In this document: piece after piece, positions 40,254-52,689 of the stretch
Numbering within the stretch: the first letter of the stretch is position 1
How the letters are laid out: the number at the start of each line of letters is the position of its first letter
Assembly (NCBI GenBank): GCA_023053575.1
Contig: JAKZAP010000018.1
Location: 2,542,001-2,606,000 of the forward strand
Direction of reading: 5' to 3'
DNA: 64,000 nt
DNA from: Branchinecta lynchi
Lineage: Eukaryota > Arthropoda > Branchiopoda > Anostraca > Branchinectidae
Position numbers and translations under genes: made by a program
Notes under the pieces: model-generated
What the model saw: the letters and a program-made list of their open reading frames with translations, nothing else
The model's database searches: none
Told to the model about the DNA's origin: nothing

Positions 40254-40800
40254 CAGCCCAAGCTGACTGCGAATAATGTTTCATGGTGCAAAACGGATAC
40301 GTTTGAACGGATGAATTTTACTGGAGCTATATTGCGGCCCTTCTAGGCAAGGGTCCTCTTCAGGCTCAAAACCGCTCAAGTTGGAAAACGAGCTTGTGGG
40401 AAACACAGAGCGTGTTCCACCCTTCTACAAATAGTAACTATTAGTTACTATTTCCGTTCCAACCTCACCAAAAGTTACTACGCTGACCGTTCCAACCTTC
40501 TCGAAATAGTAACTAATAGTAACTATTTGCTTACCACGCTCGGGAGCGTAGTAAGTGTAGTAACTACGAATCTCTGCAACGTGATTGGTCGGATTCGCCC
40601 GGGGCATGATATTCTGCTGGAAAATAGAAACAGTGTTCCAGCCTTGACGGCAAAAAGCCAGAATTCGTGACGTCATGCGTAGTAACTACGGTAAGTAGGA
40701 TGGAACACGCTCACAGTGTTTCCCAAGGGCCCAAATATAGCTCCAAAAAAATTCAGCTGACGTATCCGTTTTGCACCATCAAATATTTATTCCTCATAAA
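40254..40800. repeat. Second foldback copy of the same retroelement family, split by a MITE
   Basis: 'ggtgcaaaacggatacg' at about 40295 is complementary to 'gacgtatccgttttgcacc' at about 40752-40770, and 'agctatattgcggcccttc' to 'gggcccaaatatagct'. The MITE 40408-40712 lies at the tip of the hairpin. Confidence 0.55.
40408..40712 (+). mobile_element. MITE, GAGCGTGTTCCACC family, ACA duplication
   Basis: 305 bp, from GAGCGTGTTCCACCC to GGAACACGCTC, flanked by ACA at 40405-40407 and 40713-40715. The empty site would read GGGAAACACAGTGTTTCCC, itself a palindrome. Confidence 0.8.
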
Positions 40801-42330
40801 GCTTTGAGATGTTTGAAAATAAATTTGATTGATTGAAAATGACGAAAGAATCTGAATCGCAAAATTGAGAGCAAAGCTCTTGTTTCTTGTAATATTTGAG
40901 ATCCTGTTCGAAATCCTAGCCCTCTCTCCTCGGTACATTTTCAATCACTCTAGTCCACAGGAAAAAGTCGCGAAACTATAAATTTATAAAAAGATCCCAG
41001 AGCCAGCGATTCCACATGCCAGAGCCGACATATGGCGAGAAACGTAATTGTTTGATGAAGACCAAAAACAAACCGGAATGAGTACCGTATTGTAAAATAT
41101 TTGAATACTTTAAAGTTTAACTGAAAAGCAAACTTATTTTTGTATCATTTAGTTGAATGCACAAAGTTATTTAGATTCTGCTAAGAGATTTTTTTATTTT
41201 CCACTATCTGCTCTGGTAGTGAGCTTCAGAATGTGTACGGCTGTCCCCACAGCGCAAATTCTACTATGACGCGGAATATTTGAATCTGAACACAAACGCG
41301 GCTTTTCAGTGGGCGGTGATAAGCTTGGTGAAGACTGCTTAGTGCCTGAACAAAAAAATGTCATAAATCTTTTTCGTCAAGCATACGGCACAGGTAGTAC
41401 CGAAAATCTGACAGGGAAATTCCACTATTTCAAAATTGATTATTCGTGAATAGTGGAGCAAAAAAGTAACACATTTTCATCGGGTCTTCAAGCCTCCTTA
41501 AGTGAATAGGTGAGGCGTAACAAGACTGTCCAATCTCTGCCCTTTTCAGTTAAACTTTAAAACTAGGCTGTGCTTTCAACAAATAACTCACGGTTTGGCT
41601 GTTTAAGCCTTTTCCAACACCCTTTCACTTGTAGCGAAAACAGAAACAGAAACAATTTACATAACCGGTTTTTCTGATGGAAAACTTCTCGCCGACAACC
41701 GTCGACAGCGTGATACACATCGAAGGTAACAAAACAAGGCAAGTCAGAAAACCAGCGTATTTTTGTTAGAGGGGTTAGACTGTACCGTACGACATTGGGG
41801 TCTCCGGGCTTAGAAATATATGGAGCGATTCTGGAAGTACGTTGCATTACTATACACTGCTTCCTGGCCGACGATTGCAATGAAGTGTCTTTTTGTGTAT
41901 GTTTATGTGTTTTATTTACTTTCTTCATTTACTCCGCTTTCTGAAAACGGCGGGTTATAAATAAATTACTTACTTACTTACTAGTACAGGTAAGACAGGT
42001 CCTTTAATGTCTTCTTTTCATCGCAGGAAAGACACAGGCTATGCTATCGTCAACCATTTGCGTACCAGCAAGCCCCTGACAATTTTAGTCAGTTTTTTTT
42101 TTAATTCAGAATCTATTAGTGTGTACGTCAACATTTTCTGTGTATTTTACCTAAAAAACGTAAACATGCTCATAGATTCTGTTTCGTTATGTTTTTCATT
42201 GGTGCTTTTTGCTTTGTTTCTTATTGTTGCGCAGAAACTAAACATGTAAAAAAAAAAAAAATGCCAATCCAAAGTTTGGGGTTGGTTGTTTCTTCTTGGT
42301 TACTTGTACTCACAATCGTATGTCTCTTAG
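40801..42330. other. Collagen intron, no other gene
   Basis: Holds a block at about 41545-41860 that is clearly similar to 58725-59060 ('aaataactcacggtttggctg', 'gacaaccgtcgacagcgtgatacacatcgaagg', 'gttagaggggttagactgtaccgtacg'), i.e. another dispersed repeat. A retroposon tail with (TTAC)n is at 41930-41985. Confidence 0.5.
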
Positions 42331-42547
42331 GGTGCCTCTGGCCTGAAGGGTGATAAAGGACCTCAGGGCGAGGAATGTATTGACGAAGATTCCCCGGAGG
42401 AGATTAGCAGCTCTGGGAACCTCTTCGTTCGACACAGCCAGGGTCAATCAGTCCCCAACTGCGGCCGGCGGGAATTCACGAAGGTCTACGAAGGCTACAG
42501 CCTCTTCAGTCTCGAAGGGAATAAAGGAAGACAGTTTCCAGATCTAG
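42331..42547 (+). CDS. Collagen IV-like protein, exon 4: end of helix and start of NC1 (first C4 subdomain)
   Basis: 217-nt exon (acceptor CTCTTAG, donor CTAG|GTAAGA), phase 0 to 1. After four last triplets (GASGLKGDKGPQGEEC) comes a short acidic linker. The C4 signature follows: NLFVRHSQGQSVPNC, then YEGYSLFSLEG. In collagen IV this domain directs chain selection and head-to-head network assembly. An extra cysteine (GEEC) sits at the helix end. Confidence 0.93.
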
Positions 42548-44050
42548 GTAAGAAGGCGTATAGAATGATGTCTCAAGTGACTCCAGACTAATATTTTGGT
42601 TGACTCCAGACTGCTGACGTTGCAGTATTAAAATCTTCCAACTTGCTCAACTGGCGTCTCAGCTGGCGAATAAATGCTGATGTGTCATTCTTACAAACTC
42701 GGAAATTCGCGACTGTGAATTAACGCCTTTCGTTATAGTAAGGACAAAAATGCTCCCGGGGCGGGATTTGAACCCGCGGCCTTCTCTTTAAAATATTGAC
42801 GCGCTACCAAGAGAGTTACCAAAAGCCTTGTGAAGATATTTCGCAAACTACTTCAGTCGCTATGTAGAACCGGGCTAGTCGCGACAATCTCGCTCGAGCC
42901 AAGTTCCTATAAAAAGTTTAGTTATTTCCCCCAAAAAATTATTCTCTAAAGGCATACCAGTAAACAACATTCCGGTAATTAGAGCACTCAGAGGTGTTAC
43001 TAACCAAATTGTTTTGTTGTTGTTTTTTTTTGGGGGGGAGGGCAAGGCATTTACCGACTGACTGGTAGTCAGGGACGTCGCTAGCTAAAACTCGAGGGTG
43101 GTGGTGGCAGGGCGCCTGCCGGCACATGTAGTAATAAAACGTGCTATACCTTGCAAGCGTTGAAGTCTGAAGAAGCCTAGTCGTATCTAGGACCTCAGGG
43201 GTGGTTTGAAGGGCTTGGGCGTGGGAGGTGACTACCTCAAAATATACGACAGACTTTCAGCAAGGCTCAAGAGTCATATCAGTTGAAAAAAAATGGCCAA
43301 GAAACACAGTATCGCATGCTGTCGTTTGTAATAACAGGAACTCGCTAACGCAATAGCCCGCCCCACTGCAGTTCATAATGACTGTATATCAGACAGAATA
43401 AAAATAAGCGCCGCATGCGAAATTTTTTAAGTAGGCTATGACATTTTTCATGCAACATATTGCTTCCGCCAATAAAAGCTAGATTTTAAGGTGATCCAAG
43501 CCCCGAAATTCCAAGCCTAAAACATGAATGAAATGACGCGAGCTTCCAGTAAATATAGCCTACTACAAAAGGCACCTCCGGCAAAATTATTTTGTGAAAT
43601 CCTGTATCAAATTAACGGCGAATGGCGAATCCAGAAAATGTGAGAATTTTAGCTGGAAGTTGACGTGCTTCAGTTTGACCCTTTCCGATGGATTATCCAG
43701 AAAAGAAAAAAAAGAGAGCTGACTTGTTCTGAGTTTCCAGTTAAAAAAAAAAAAAAAAAAATCAAATGACATGTTGCAACAATCAGGCCCGTCATTACAC
43801 CATCACTCATTTTTCACGAAGCTGATTTATTTTTTTTAACTAACTAGAAACTAAAAAAAAATTAAATCGTAGGCCACAAGCAAAATCGACCTTATTTTTA
43901 CATGAATTAAGAGATACTGGTGCAGAACAGAGCGTGTTAAAATTCTCATTCTGACAAGCTCGAAACATGCGGCTGAGAATCCTATTCCTGAAGTCTCAAA
44001 CGCTCAAGAACCCAGATCGGCCTTTCCTGGATGAGCGCCCGTTTAGCTGC
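42548..44050. other. Large collagen intron, start; includes a tRNA-like SINE
   Basis: About 42752-42830 on the minus strand carries the B-box GGTTCAAATCC in GCCGCGGGTTCAAATCCCG, with TCTTGGTAGCGCG as A-box: a tRNA-derived SINE or pseudo-tRNA without a regular cloverleaf. The rest shows only fragments such as the 'gcgccgcatgcgaaattttt' palindrome near 43408. Confidence 0.45.
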
Positions 44051-44062
44051 ACTTTTGTGTTC

Positions 44063-44123
44063 GGGCGCTCTGCGAGCGCCCAGATGAGCTTAATTTATTT
44101 GGTCGGGCGCTCTGCGAGCGCCC
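44063..44123. repeat. Two identical GC-rich hairpins in tandem
   Basis: GGGCGCTC-TGC-GAGCGCCC occurs at 44063-44081 and again at 44105-44123, each followed by CAGAT. Both have 8-bp arms and a 3-nt loop. Confidence 0.8.
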
Positions 44124-44565
44124 AGATTAGCTAGAAGCCAGATTAGCCAGAACCGACTGTTTTGCAGAAAAATGACTGTTTTCAAGAAAAAACTACAGTT
44201 TTGAAAAAAGTTGACTTCAGAAAACTGACTGCTTTCATGATAAAAATCAACGAGTCGCGCCGACTCGTGTTGTTTTTTACTGACTGGCCGACAACGTTGG
44301 GGAGGGGAGAGGTGCGTCCCTTCCCGACCGTAGTAACTGACCGTGGTATCTGAGAATGTCATCTCACTTTATTATCACCAACACAAGAGCCTAGGCTTTC
44401 AAGGTGGTGGGAAAGTAGTTTAGCAGTTGTAGTGTGAGTGGATATCAGTATTTCTTTTGGGGTGACTTTTCGGGGGTGAAAATTCGGCAACTGTTGTTCT
44501 TGCAAAGCAGCCGTTACCCAGCAGCCAGTATGTAGGATTAGATACCATGGTAACTAAAAAAACGA

Positions 44566-45015
44566 CAAGGCGCCGGGATCGACTAAAAGCAGGAAAGGAA
44601 AGGAAAGAGAAAAACAGGAAAGAATACTAAACCAGGAAAGAAATGGTGGACTTGAAATATCTTAGTTGCCGACCCCTCACTGGACTCGTGATTGCCTACC
44701 GACAAGGTACTAAAAGGAGGAAAAGGTGAACTTCTACAAATGTAGGTTGCCGACCCATCACGAGAAACTAAACTGAGGAAAAGCACTGCACAGCGTGCCA
44801 GTTTTTTCGAATACTAAAAGGAGGAAAAGGTGAACTGTTACAAATGTAAGTTTCCGACCCCTCACGGGATACTAAACAGAGGAAAGGCTTGCCAGCTTTT
44901 CGAATCCTCGATTTTGTTCTTTCCTCGTTTTAGTTTGCCCTTCCTGGTTTTAGTATTATGTCCTGCTTTTCTCTTGCCTTTCCTTTCCTGCTTTTAGTCG
45001 ATCCTCAAGGCGCCG
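44566..45015. mobile_element. Mutator-like MITE with 10-bp duplication
   Basis: CAAGGCGCCG at 44566-44575 and 45006-45015 flanks a 430-bp element. Its ends read GGATCGACTAAAAGCAGGAAAGG and, inverted, CCTTTCCTGCTTTTAGTCGATCC. The interior repeats 'actaaaaggaggaaaaggtgaac' and 'gccgacccctcac'. A 9-10 bp duplication with long inverted ends suits a Mutator-like element. Confidence 0.65.
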
Positions 45016-45325
45016 ATTCAGTTTGCTCTGTTATCACATACCATCGGTGGTACCATGGTGACTGGAAAAACTCAACTGTTCGTATAATACAAAAATAGAC
45101 CACTAGCCTCTGGAGAAAAACAAGGAGAAAAGTATCATCCTCAGGATATCCTTTCTGAAACGACAAGTCCCCACCTCGGTCCCCACACTTGATCAGAGTT
45201 GCCAACCAGTAAAAAGATGCGCATTCCGAGGATTAGGGGACACCGAGGGTGTCCAAAAGCTCCGTAAAAAAAATAAACCGTGAACTCAAGCGTTCCCGGA
45301 AAATGTTTGGCAGAAATTCAGTTGA

Positions 45326-46411
45326 ACAAGACCAAAGGTTTCGATGGGATCCCAAAGATCTAATATTTGATCCAGACAATTGCGAACGAACTACCATACT
45401 TGTCCAGAAAAAAAAAGGTCAGAAACGAATTCAGCGTATCACCTTATCCGTATAAAGAACATCTAATCAACTTCAAGTAAAAGTTCAACTTATAATAAAA
45501 AATCCGGTTTCAACCGGTTTCCAAACGAACTATATGTCCAGGTAAAAGAAAAGATTGTCATATACAGATTCAGCGTGTTTTCTTACCCCTAAATCTGTCA
45601 TCTAATCAACTTCAAATAAAACTTTTGCTTTTAACAAATTTTCCGGTTTGGCCTGATTCCGGCCGAACAAGTTGTCCTGGTAGAAAATACTGTTCCCATA
45701 AGGGTTCAGCATGTCTTCTTACCCCTTAATCGAACATCTAATCAACTTAAAACAAAACTTTTACTTTGAACAAACTTTCCGGTTTTGGCCGAATTCCGGG
45801 CGAACTACTTGCCCGGCGAGAAAATGGTTTTCACCATCGTGTTCAGTACGTCTTCTTATCCCTAAATCGAACATCTAATCAACTTCAAATAAAACTTTTA
45901 CTTTAACAGACTTTCCGGTTTGGGCCGGATTCCGGGCTAACTACTTGTCCGACGAACAAATGTGTTTCACCATCATGTTCAGCATGTCTTTTTATCCCTA
46001 AATCGAACATCTAATCAACTTCAAATAAAACTTTTACTTTTAACAAACTTTCCGGTTTCGGCCGGATTCCGGGCGAACTACTTGTCCGATGACAAAATGG
46101 TGTTCGTCGTGTCCAGCATGTCTTTTTACCCCATAATCGACTATCACATTATATGTTTAAAAATATTTCATTTGCCCCTTAATTTAAACCCCCTCCCCCA
46201 CCCCTAAATGTAGGGCTACAGTGCCCCGAGCAGTGCCCATATACGAACTCGACCTTACTCTTGACCCATAGAATCCTCACACCAAGTTTCATCAAAATAT
46301 CTCATTCCTTTCGGGAGTTATAGTGCGCACAGACGGACGGACGGACGGACAGACGGACAACTTTTGCGATGTCATAGGTATCCCGCCACTTACGTTTTGG
46401 GATCCCAAAAA
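45326..46411 (+). mobile_element. GGGATCCC-family element, complete copy
   Basis: Starts ACAAGACCAAAGGTTTCGATGGGATCCC and ends ACTTACGTTTTGGGATCCCAAAAA. It contains about five 130-bp units. Near the 3' end is a (GGAC)n stretch, ACGGACGGACGGACGGACAG (about 46331-46350). Confidence 0.65.
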
Positions 46412-46589
46412 CTACCCTGCGGCAACCCCAAAAATTTTGTCGCTCAGGTAAACAAATTGATGGGTAGACGTCACAAAAGCATCGAACTCCTTGATGAGGA
46501 GGAGCACCCATTGACGCTAATAGCGTAAACACTCACTTTGCTAAAATATGTAGCAAACACACAGGACTACAGAATTTTCCAAAGATGAA

Positions 46590-49500
46590 AGCAGAAAGCG
46601 AGATCCACATTATTCGACCCTACGAAATTTTTGAAGCATTTGAGAGGCTGGACGTGAACAAGGCCACATTCCCAGGTGAACCACCAATTAGCGTGATCAA
46701 ACGATGTGCTTACTGAACTTGTGGAACCACCGGCATCTCTCTATAATGAATCCCTTATTTCTGGTAACTACCCCAAAAGGTTAAAGAAGGCAGTAGTCAC
46801 ACCCATCCCAAAGAATGCAAATCCAAAGTCCATAGACGATCTACGCCCTATTTCCAAAACCTCAATTGTCTCGAAGATCTTCGAGGAGTTCATTTTTCGG
46901 TAGCTCTTCAATGACATTGAAAATAATCTTGATCCTGAACAGTATAGTTTTTGCCCTGGCTTCAGCACCACACATTACCTTGTAAAATTCCTGGATGAAG
47001 TACTCAGACACCTTGAAACACCGGACGCTTTTATAGACTGTATGATCAGTGACTTTACAAAAGTGTTCACTCCCTTGACCACACCGAAGTCATTGAACAC
47101 GGCCGATCTATGGTAGCGAGAGAATTTCTCTTGAGATTTCTCGCCAGCTTCCTTTCAGAAAGAACGCAATCGGTGCAACTGTCGCCCGGTTCTAAGATAT
47201 CAGACCCAGCCTCAATTACTTCTGGGGCACCCCAAGGGCCTCGTCTTGGGCCACTGTGCTTCCTGATGGTTTACAATAATCTGATGCAAAAATTACCGAA
47301 AAAAATTCGCGGATGATATGTTACTGTCCATCCTTCGCCGACTACACCTCCATGACCCAGCTTTAATAGTGTCCTCGCTCTTACGGGACCTCATTAACGA
47401 GACGACCGGCCTAAAACTTCAACTGAACCTGAAGAAGTGTGCAGTTTTTCGAGTCTGCTTTCTCCGCCCTGATGTACCGCCAGTGTCCAGATGTACCATC
47501 TGCAACAAAGGTGAAAACTTTGGGGGTTACAGTTGACTCAGATCTAAAAGGGAATAGCCATGTATCCACAATGATTAGTAAAGCAGCGGCCGCCCTTAAA
47601 AGTTTTGCAAACCTTAAAGCACTATGGACACTTCTAATGTTTTACTTTGTATTAAATGCTTCACAAATAAACATTTCCGACTTCCTTTAGAAGGCGCTAC
47701 GAAAATCGGCCGTTTTCTTGTTATCCCTTGTCTTTACCTCTCTGGCATTTCGGCGATCCAAATCTTAGGAGCTGGGATATCGTGGCAGGAAATTCAAAAA
47801 CTCCCACCAATGCTTGATAGAAAAGGATATATTTGAGATGTCACCAAAGTCAAGCCGCAGATTCACTTTACCTGATTGTTCTAGTATTTCATCAGAAGTT
47901 CCATGGCTTAAAGTACTTATTAAAAGTTTGTCTGTGTGGAACAGTGTTGTGAAGCTTGATTAACTTGCTTTATAAAATGTACAAGAATATGCAATAAGCT
48001 TATAAAAAAATAACATAGCTACAAAATTCATTAAAAAACAAATGACCTATTGAAATCTGAATTATACAAGCTGATTTATGCATAAAATAAAGACCAACTA
48101 AGTATTTCAAGAAACATCACTTTTATCTTTGTCCAAGCTAGTAAATGAGCATGTACTGGCCCAAAAAATTACGCTTTGAAATGTCACAGAGAGGAAACTG
48201 CTGAAAAAACTGCTGGTCTAGTGGGTAAGCATTGTTTCTAGGTTGTTGACAGAGTGGGATCAGGGTAGTTTGATGTGCCCATTGAACTTTAAGAGGTTTG
48301 GACTGAGTGCCAAAGTCATGGCCCAGTGCTTCATAGTCTACATACGGCCACTGCTCGAATACTGCTGCCCCGTCCAACAAGCATTGGAAGAATTTGGGAT
48401 GAAAACCCTTGCTTCGCGTCGGTACGATCTCACAATGAAATTCGGAATAAAGTGCCCTGCCTCGGAAATGCACCGTGAGATCCTACCACCCGACAAGGAT
48501 TATTTCCGATTATAGGATTATACCGCCCAACAAGGATTATTTCCAGGGCAGCTAAGAAAGCTCAGCTAATGAACCCGCCCGCTCATAGCACTGAACGCTA
48601 TTTTAACTCATTTGTACCTTTTTTCCGTAATTTTAATATGAATTAACCCAATTGTAATTTGACAATCCCGTGCATTTTGTTTTATCAGAATTTTGGGAAT
48701 AAATGAGTTAAATTGAAAAATTCTTGGGTCAATATCCAGGACGAACTAAAATGGGACGTAAACTCTCTGATATCAAAAGGTACTTTTTTGGCGAAATGTT
48801 TCTCCAACTTAAAAAGATTCTACAGAAACCTCCTGTAGATAGATATATATTTATTAGCACTGAAAGCCCTAAAGGGCCATGGTTAATACAAATACAAAGA
48901 AAAAAAAGAAAAACTAACTTCAGTGACAAAAATTTCCAAATTAGTTCAACAAATAAATTTCACATAATATAATCCAATACACATCCCGTTCTTCCTAACT
49001 CACCTTACAAAAAATGTTCAGTATGTGCCATGCCCAAACAAACCAACCTTCCCAAATTCTTTATCCCCACAAAATTTATATCCTTCAAAATAGTTCTCCA
49101 CCCATTCTTCCCTTTCAAAACTCCCCCGATAAATTTCCTGCCTCAATTCTTTTAACTCTTTACAAAAACACAGTAAATGCAGTAAATCCTCATTTCTATC
49201 TCCACACATCGGACACAAATAGGGACCAACATTCGAACTCACCCTCACTAAATACCTCCTCCTATCTCCAAGTGGTACAATTTCCCCTTGTGCTACAAAC
49301 GTTACGTGCGACTGTCCCTCGACTATTCGTGTCCTGGCTGGCACAGCTGAACAAAATGACTTCCTCGAATCCCTACAGAAGAGAGCCTGCAAGATAAATC
49401 TTGTCCATGCATGCTCTTTCTATGAGGAGAGCCTGAAGCCCCGAAAAATACAGTCTCTCTCCGAAAGGCTCCACCTTCTCGCAATACACTTGATGACTAT

Positions 49501-49640
49501 CTCTCCCATCCGATGCAGAATCTCCGGGGACCTGCGGAAGAACGGAAGAAACGGTGTCACAGCTGCGCTTGCTCAGGATATGAGTCATTCAGTTTGAGTC
49601 GTTACGGACACGTTTACTCCTTCCTGAGAAACACTGGCGT
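46590..49640 (+). pseudogene. Decayed CR1/L2-like LINE, reverse transcriptase with stops and frameshifts
   Basis: RT blocks are recognisable in several frames: LDVNKATFPGEPP (about 46650), KRLKKAVVTPIPKNANPKSIDDLRPIS (46775-46860), SERTQSVQLSPGSK then SGAPQGPRLGPL (47155-47265). The post-RT region RPLLEYCCPVQQ is near 48345, and KINLVHACSFYEESLKPRKIQSL is near 49390-49450. Stops interrupt every block and the YxDD motif is destroyed. It is interrupted by a minus-strand LINE tail at about 48720-49300. Tandem copies of the 3' region continue to 50190. Confidence 0.75.
48720..49310 (-). pseudogene. Minus-strand LINE 3' fragment with zf-RVT finger
   Basis: The minus-strand frame contains CPMCGDRNEDLLHLLCFC (about 49150-49210) followed by ELRQEIYRG. 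This is the Cys/His cluster that follows the reverse transcriptase in some LINEs (zf-RVT). It was inserted into the plus-strand RT pseudogene. Confidence 0.6.
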
Positions 49641-49681
49641 GTTTTGGACTTAGTCATATAGAGTATACTCTTGATGACTAT

Positions 49682-49986
49682 GAGCGTGTTCCAGCCTACT
49701 TACCGTAGTTACTACGCATGACGTCATGAATTCTGGCTTTTTGCCGTCAAGGCTGGAACGATTTTTCTATTTTCCAGCAGGATCTCACGCCAGGGGCGAA
49801 TCCGGCCAATCACGTTACAGAGATGCGTAGTTACTACGCTTACTACGCTCCCGAGTATGGTAAGCAAATAGGAACGATTAGTTACTATTCCGACAAGGTT
49901 GGAACGGTCAGCGTAGTAACTTTTCGTGAGGATGGAACGGAAATAGTAACTAATAGCAACTATTGTTATAAGGTTGGAACACGCTC
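49682..49986 (-). mobile_element. MITE, GAGCGTGTTCC family, TAT duplication
   Basis: 305 bp in reverse orientation, flanked by TAT at 49679-49681 and 49987-49989. Inserted into the tandem LINE tails. Confidence 0.8.
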
Positions 49987-49989
49987 TAT

Positions 49990-50400
49990 ATCTCCTTTCC
50001 GATGCAAAATCTCCGGCCTCTCCGGGTAGCTAGCGGAAGAAAGGCAGAAGTGGTGTTCCAGCTGCGATCAAAGATCGCGGTGATTGACTTACGCAGGGTT
50101 TGAGTCGTACGGAAGCGCTTACTCCTTCTTCCTGAGGATCATTGGCGTGTTTTGGACTTGGTCATATAGAGTATTCAGTTCGGGCTGTCTTATGACCATG
50201 GGAAAGTTCTACTGGGACTACCGCCGATGCAGCAACAATCAACAGTCTCATCTCTTGGGAACAAATTCGAAGAGAAACTCTTCCTCGCTACCCCTCTGGT
50301 TCATTCATGCCAGCGCTACCTCAAGTCGTTTGGCCTCTACTTCATCAGAAACTATAACGGAAAAGTTCTGAAATCTGAAATTTCTTAGACCATTTTTGTA
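49990..50400 (+). pseudogene. Further copies of the LINE 3' region
   Basis: 'tccgatgcaaaatctccgg', 'gtacggaagcgcttactcc' and 'gtgttttggacttggtcatatagagta' match 49500-49680 and 53915-54075. Stops throughout. Confidence 0.5.
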
Positions 50401-50519
50401 TTTTTAAAGTTATAGAGCTTTCGAAGCTTTTAATTTTCTCGAATATTTGGGACTCGGTAATAAATCTGTTATATTCTGTTCTAGAAAAATCGACCTTTTT
50501 TTTTAGTTTAGGCTATGTT

Positions 50520-50990
50520 TTTGCGTTTTTGCAGATACCATGGTATCTGTTACCACGGTAACTGGATCTGCAGCTGGTCGTTTTTGCAGTTTCCGTAGTT
50601 CCTGATACCAGGTATCTCTTACCACGGTAACTGGATCTGCAGCTAGTCGTTTTTGCAGTTACCGTGGTATCTGATACCACGGTTGCTCTGGAAAAGTTAC
50701 AATTGCCGAAGTTGCGCTTTTCGAAGTCATCCCGAAGGAAAAACTGATATCCAGTCACATCACTAATTTCAAAACTTCTTTCCCACCAATTTGACAAAAT
50801 CCTAGGCTCTGTTGTTGGTGATGATGAAAGTGAGATGACTTTTTCAGATACCACGATCAATTACCACGGTCGGACCGTGGTATCTGAATACCACGATGAC
50901 TGACCAGATAGCATGATAACTGCAAAAACGCCTTTTGACCGTGATGTCAGATACCAGGGTAACCTTAGACCGAGCGACATTTTGCCAGTG
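50520..50990. repeat. Palindromic TACCACGGTAACTGG repeats
   Basis: Phrases TACCACGGTAACTGGATCTG, GCAGTTACCGTGGTATCTG and CCACGGTCGGACCGTGG recur in both orientations. Relatives are at 52615-52690, 53180-53345, 54900-54970, 44330-44355 and 45045-45065. It is a dispersed family with a hairpin-rich structure. Confidence 0.5.
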
Positions 50991-50993
50991 AAA

Positions 50994-52124
50994 ACAAGAC
51001 CAAAGGTTTCGATGGGGTCCCAAAAATTCAGTATCTGATCCAGACAACTGGGTCTTGTCTTAGCCAGATCCAGTCATCGCTAGACTCCTTGAACATTTTT
51101 ACAATTAAAATTCAGAAACAGATTAAGGCCAAATAGCTAATCATCTGAGAAAAGCAAGTTCAGATCTGGATTCAGCATGTGCGTTTACCTCTATAAGTCA
51201 TATCTGTTTTGACGAAAACTTTCTGCCACTTCTGCCAATTTCCCCCGTTTCGGCCGAACTCCAGAACTACTTGTCCGGCGAAAAAAGAAAGCTCAAAAAC
51301 GAACTCAGGGTATCTTCTTTCCCCAATAATGAACATCTAATCAACTTCAAATACAAATTTAACTTACAACAAATTTTCCGGCTCCAGCCGGATTCCGGTC
51401 GAACTATATGTCCGGGTAAAATATGGTTGTCACACATGCATTCAGCATCTCTTCTTACCCCTAAATCGGTTATCTAATCAGCTAGAAATAAAACTTTAAA
51501 ATCTAACAATTTTCCGGTTTTGGCCGGATATAGGGCGAACTACATGTCCGGGTTGGAAATTGTTTTCATAAGTCTTCAGCTGCCCTTAATCGAACATCTA
51601 ATCAACTCCAAATAGAACTTTTAATTTTAAAAAACTTTCCAGTTTGGGCCGGATTCCGTGCGAACTACTTGTCCGCCGAGAAAATGGTTTTCACCATCGT
51701 CTTCAGCATGTCTTCCTACCTCTAAATCGAACGTCTAAACAACTTTATATGAAACTTTTACTTTAACAAACTTTCCGGTTTTGGCCGGATTCCGGGCGAA
51801 CTACTTGTCCGATGACAAAATGGTTTTAACCATCATGCTCAGCATATCTTCTTACATCATAATCGACTTTCACATTAGCTGTTTCAAAATATTTTTTTTG
51901 CCCCTAAATTTGAACCCCCTCCCCCCCCCCCCCCCCCTAAATGTAGGGCTACAAAGCCCATCTACGAACTCGACTGGTCCGACGACCCAACGAATCCTCA
52001 CACCAAGTTTCATCAAAATATCTCATTCCCTTCGAGAGTTATCGTGCTTACAGACGGACGGACAGACGGACAACTTTTGCGATGTCATAGGTATCCCTCC
52101 ACTTACGTTTTGGGATCCCAAAAA
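50994..52124 (+). mobile_element. GGGATCCC-family element, complete copy
   Basis: Same ends and internal units as 45326-46411. It includes a C-run (about 51920-51938) where the other copies have shorter CCTCCCCC. Confidence 0.65.
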
Positions 52125-52267
52125 TAGAGATATTCTGCCCGATCAGAAAATTGAGAAAATTAATAATTATGTATTAAATAATAATTATGTAATAACAAAT
52201 AAATAATAATATTTAATAATAAATAATATGTAGCATAACAATAATATGTAATAATAATTTCTTTTAT

Positions 52268-52380
52268 GTCGACCATTACATCAAATGTATTTTAAAACAT
52301 TAGATGTAATGGTCGACGTTTTTAGTGCCATGTCGGCGCTACGAGTTAGATTAATAAAAATATCTATCTATCTATGTATC
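52268..52380. repeat. 15-bp perfect inverted repeat and (TATC)n retroposon tail
   Basis: GTCGACCATTACATC (52268-52282) pairs with GATGTAATGGTCGAC (52303-52317). It is followed by 'agtgccatgtcggcgctacgag' and TATCTATCTATC, the 3' tail also seen at about 15150-15215. It ends 29 bp before the collagen acceptor at 52408. Confidence 0.6.
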
Positions 52381-52408
52381 TGCAAAAATGCAACTATTGT
52401 CCTTCTAG

Positions 52409-52598
52409 GTGACACAGGGTCCTGCGTTCGAAGATTCGGAACTGTGCCGTTCTTGCAATGCGATGGGAACCAATTGTGTCGTTACGTCTCGACAAAAGAC
52501 GAAAAGTCCTACTGGTTATCCCAGGCTGCGGTCGGAGATATTTCATCGATCGAAGGGGCGAACTTCACAGAAGCGGAGATCAAGCCTTTTGTATCGAG
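52409..52598 (+). CDS. Collagen IV-like protein, exon 5: rest of first C4 subdomain
   Basis: 190-nt exon (acceptor CCTTCTAG, donor CGAG|GTAAGG), phase 1 to 2. Encodes GDTGSCVRRFGTVPFLQC, then C and the hallmark KSYWLSQ, ending KPFVSR. It supplies Cys residues 2-4 of the first subdomain. The segment that follows SYWL (QAAVGDISSIEGANF) has no methionine; in most animals a Met here makes the sulfilimine bond. Confidence 0.93.
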
Positions 52599-52689
52599 GT
52601 AAGGATTGGTGGACTGTTCGTTTTTACAGATACCATGGTATCTGGTACCACAGTAACTGGATCTGCATGTTTTGTTTTGGAGTTACCAC

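Noticed and set aside
42752..42830. Functional tRNA gene
   Set aside because: The B box is perfect, but anticodon and acceptor stems do not form; better explained as a tRNA-derived SINE.
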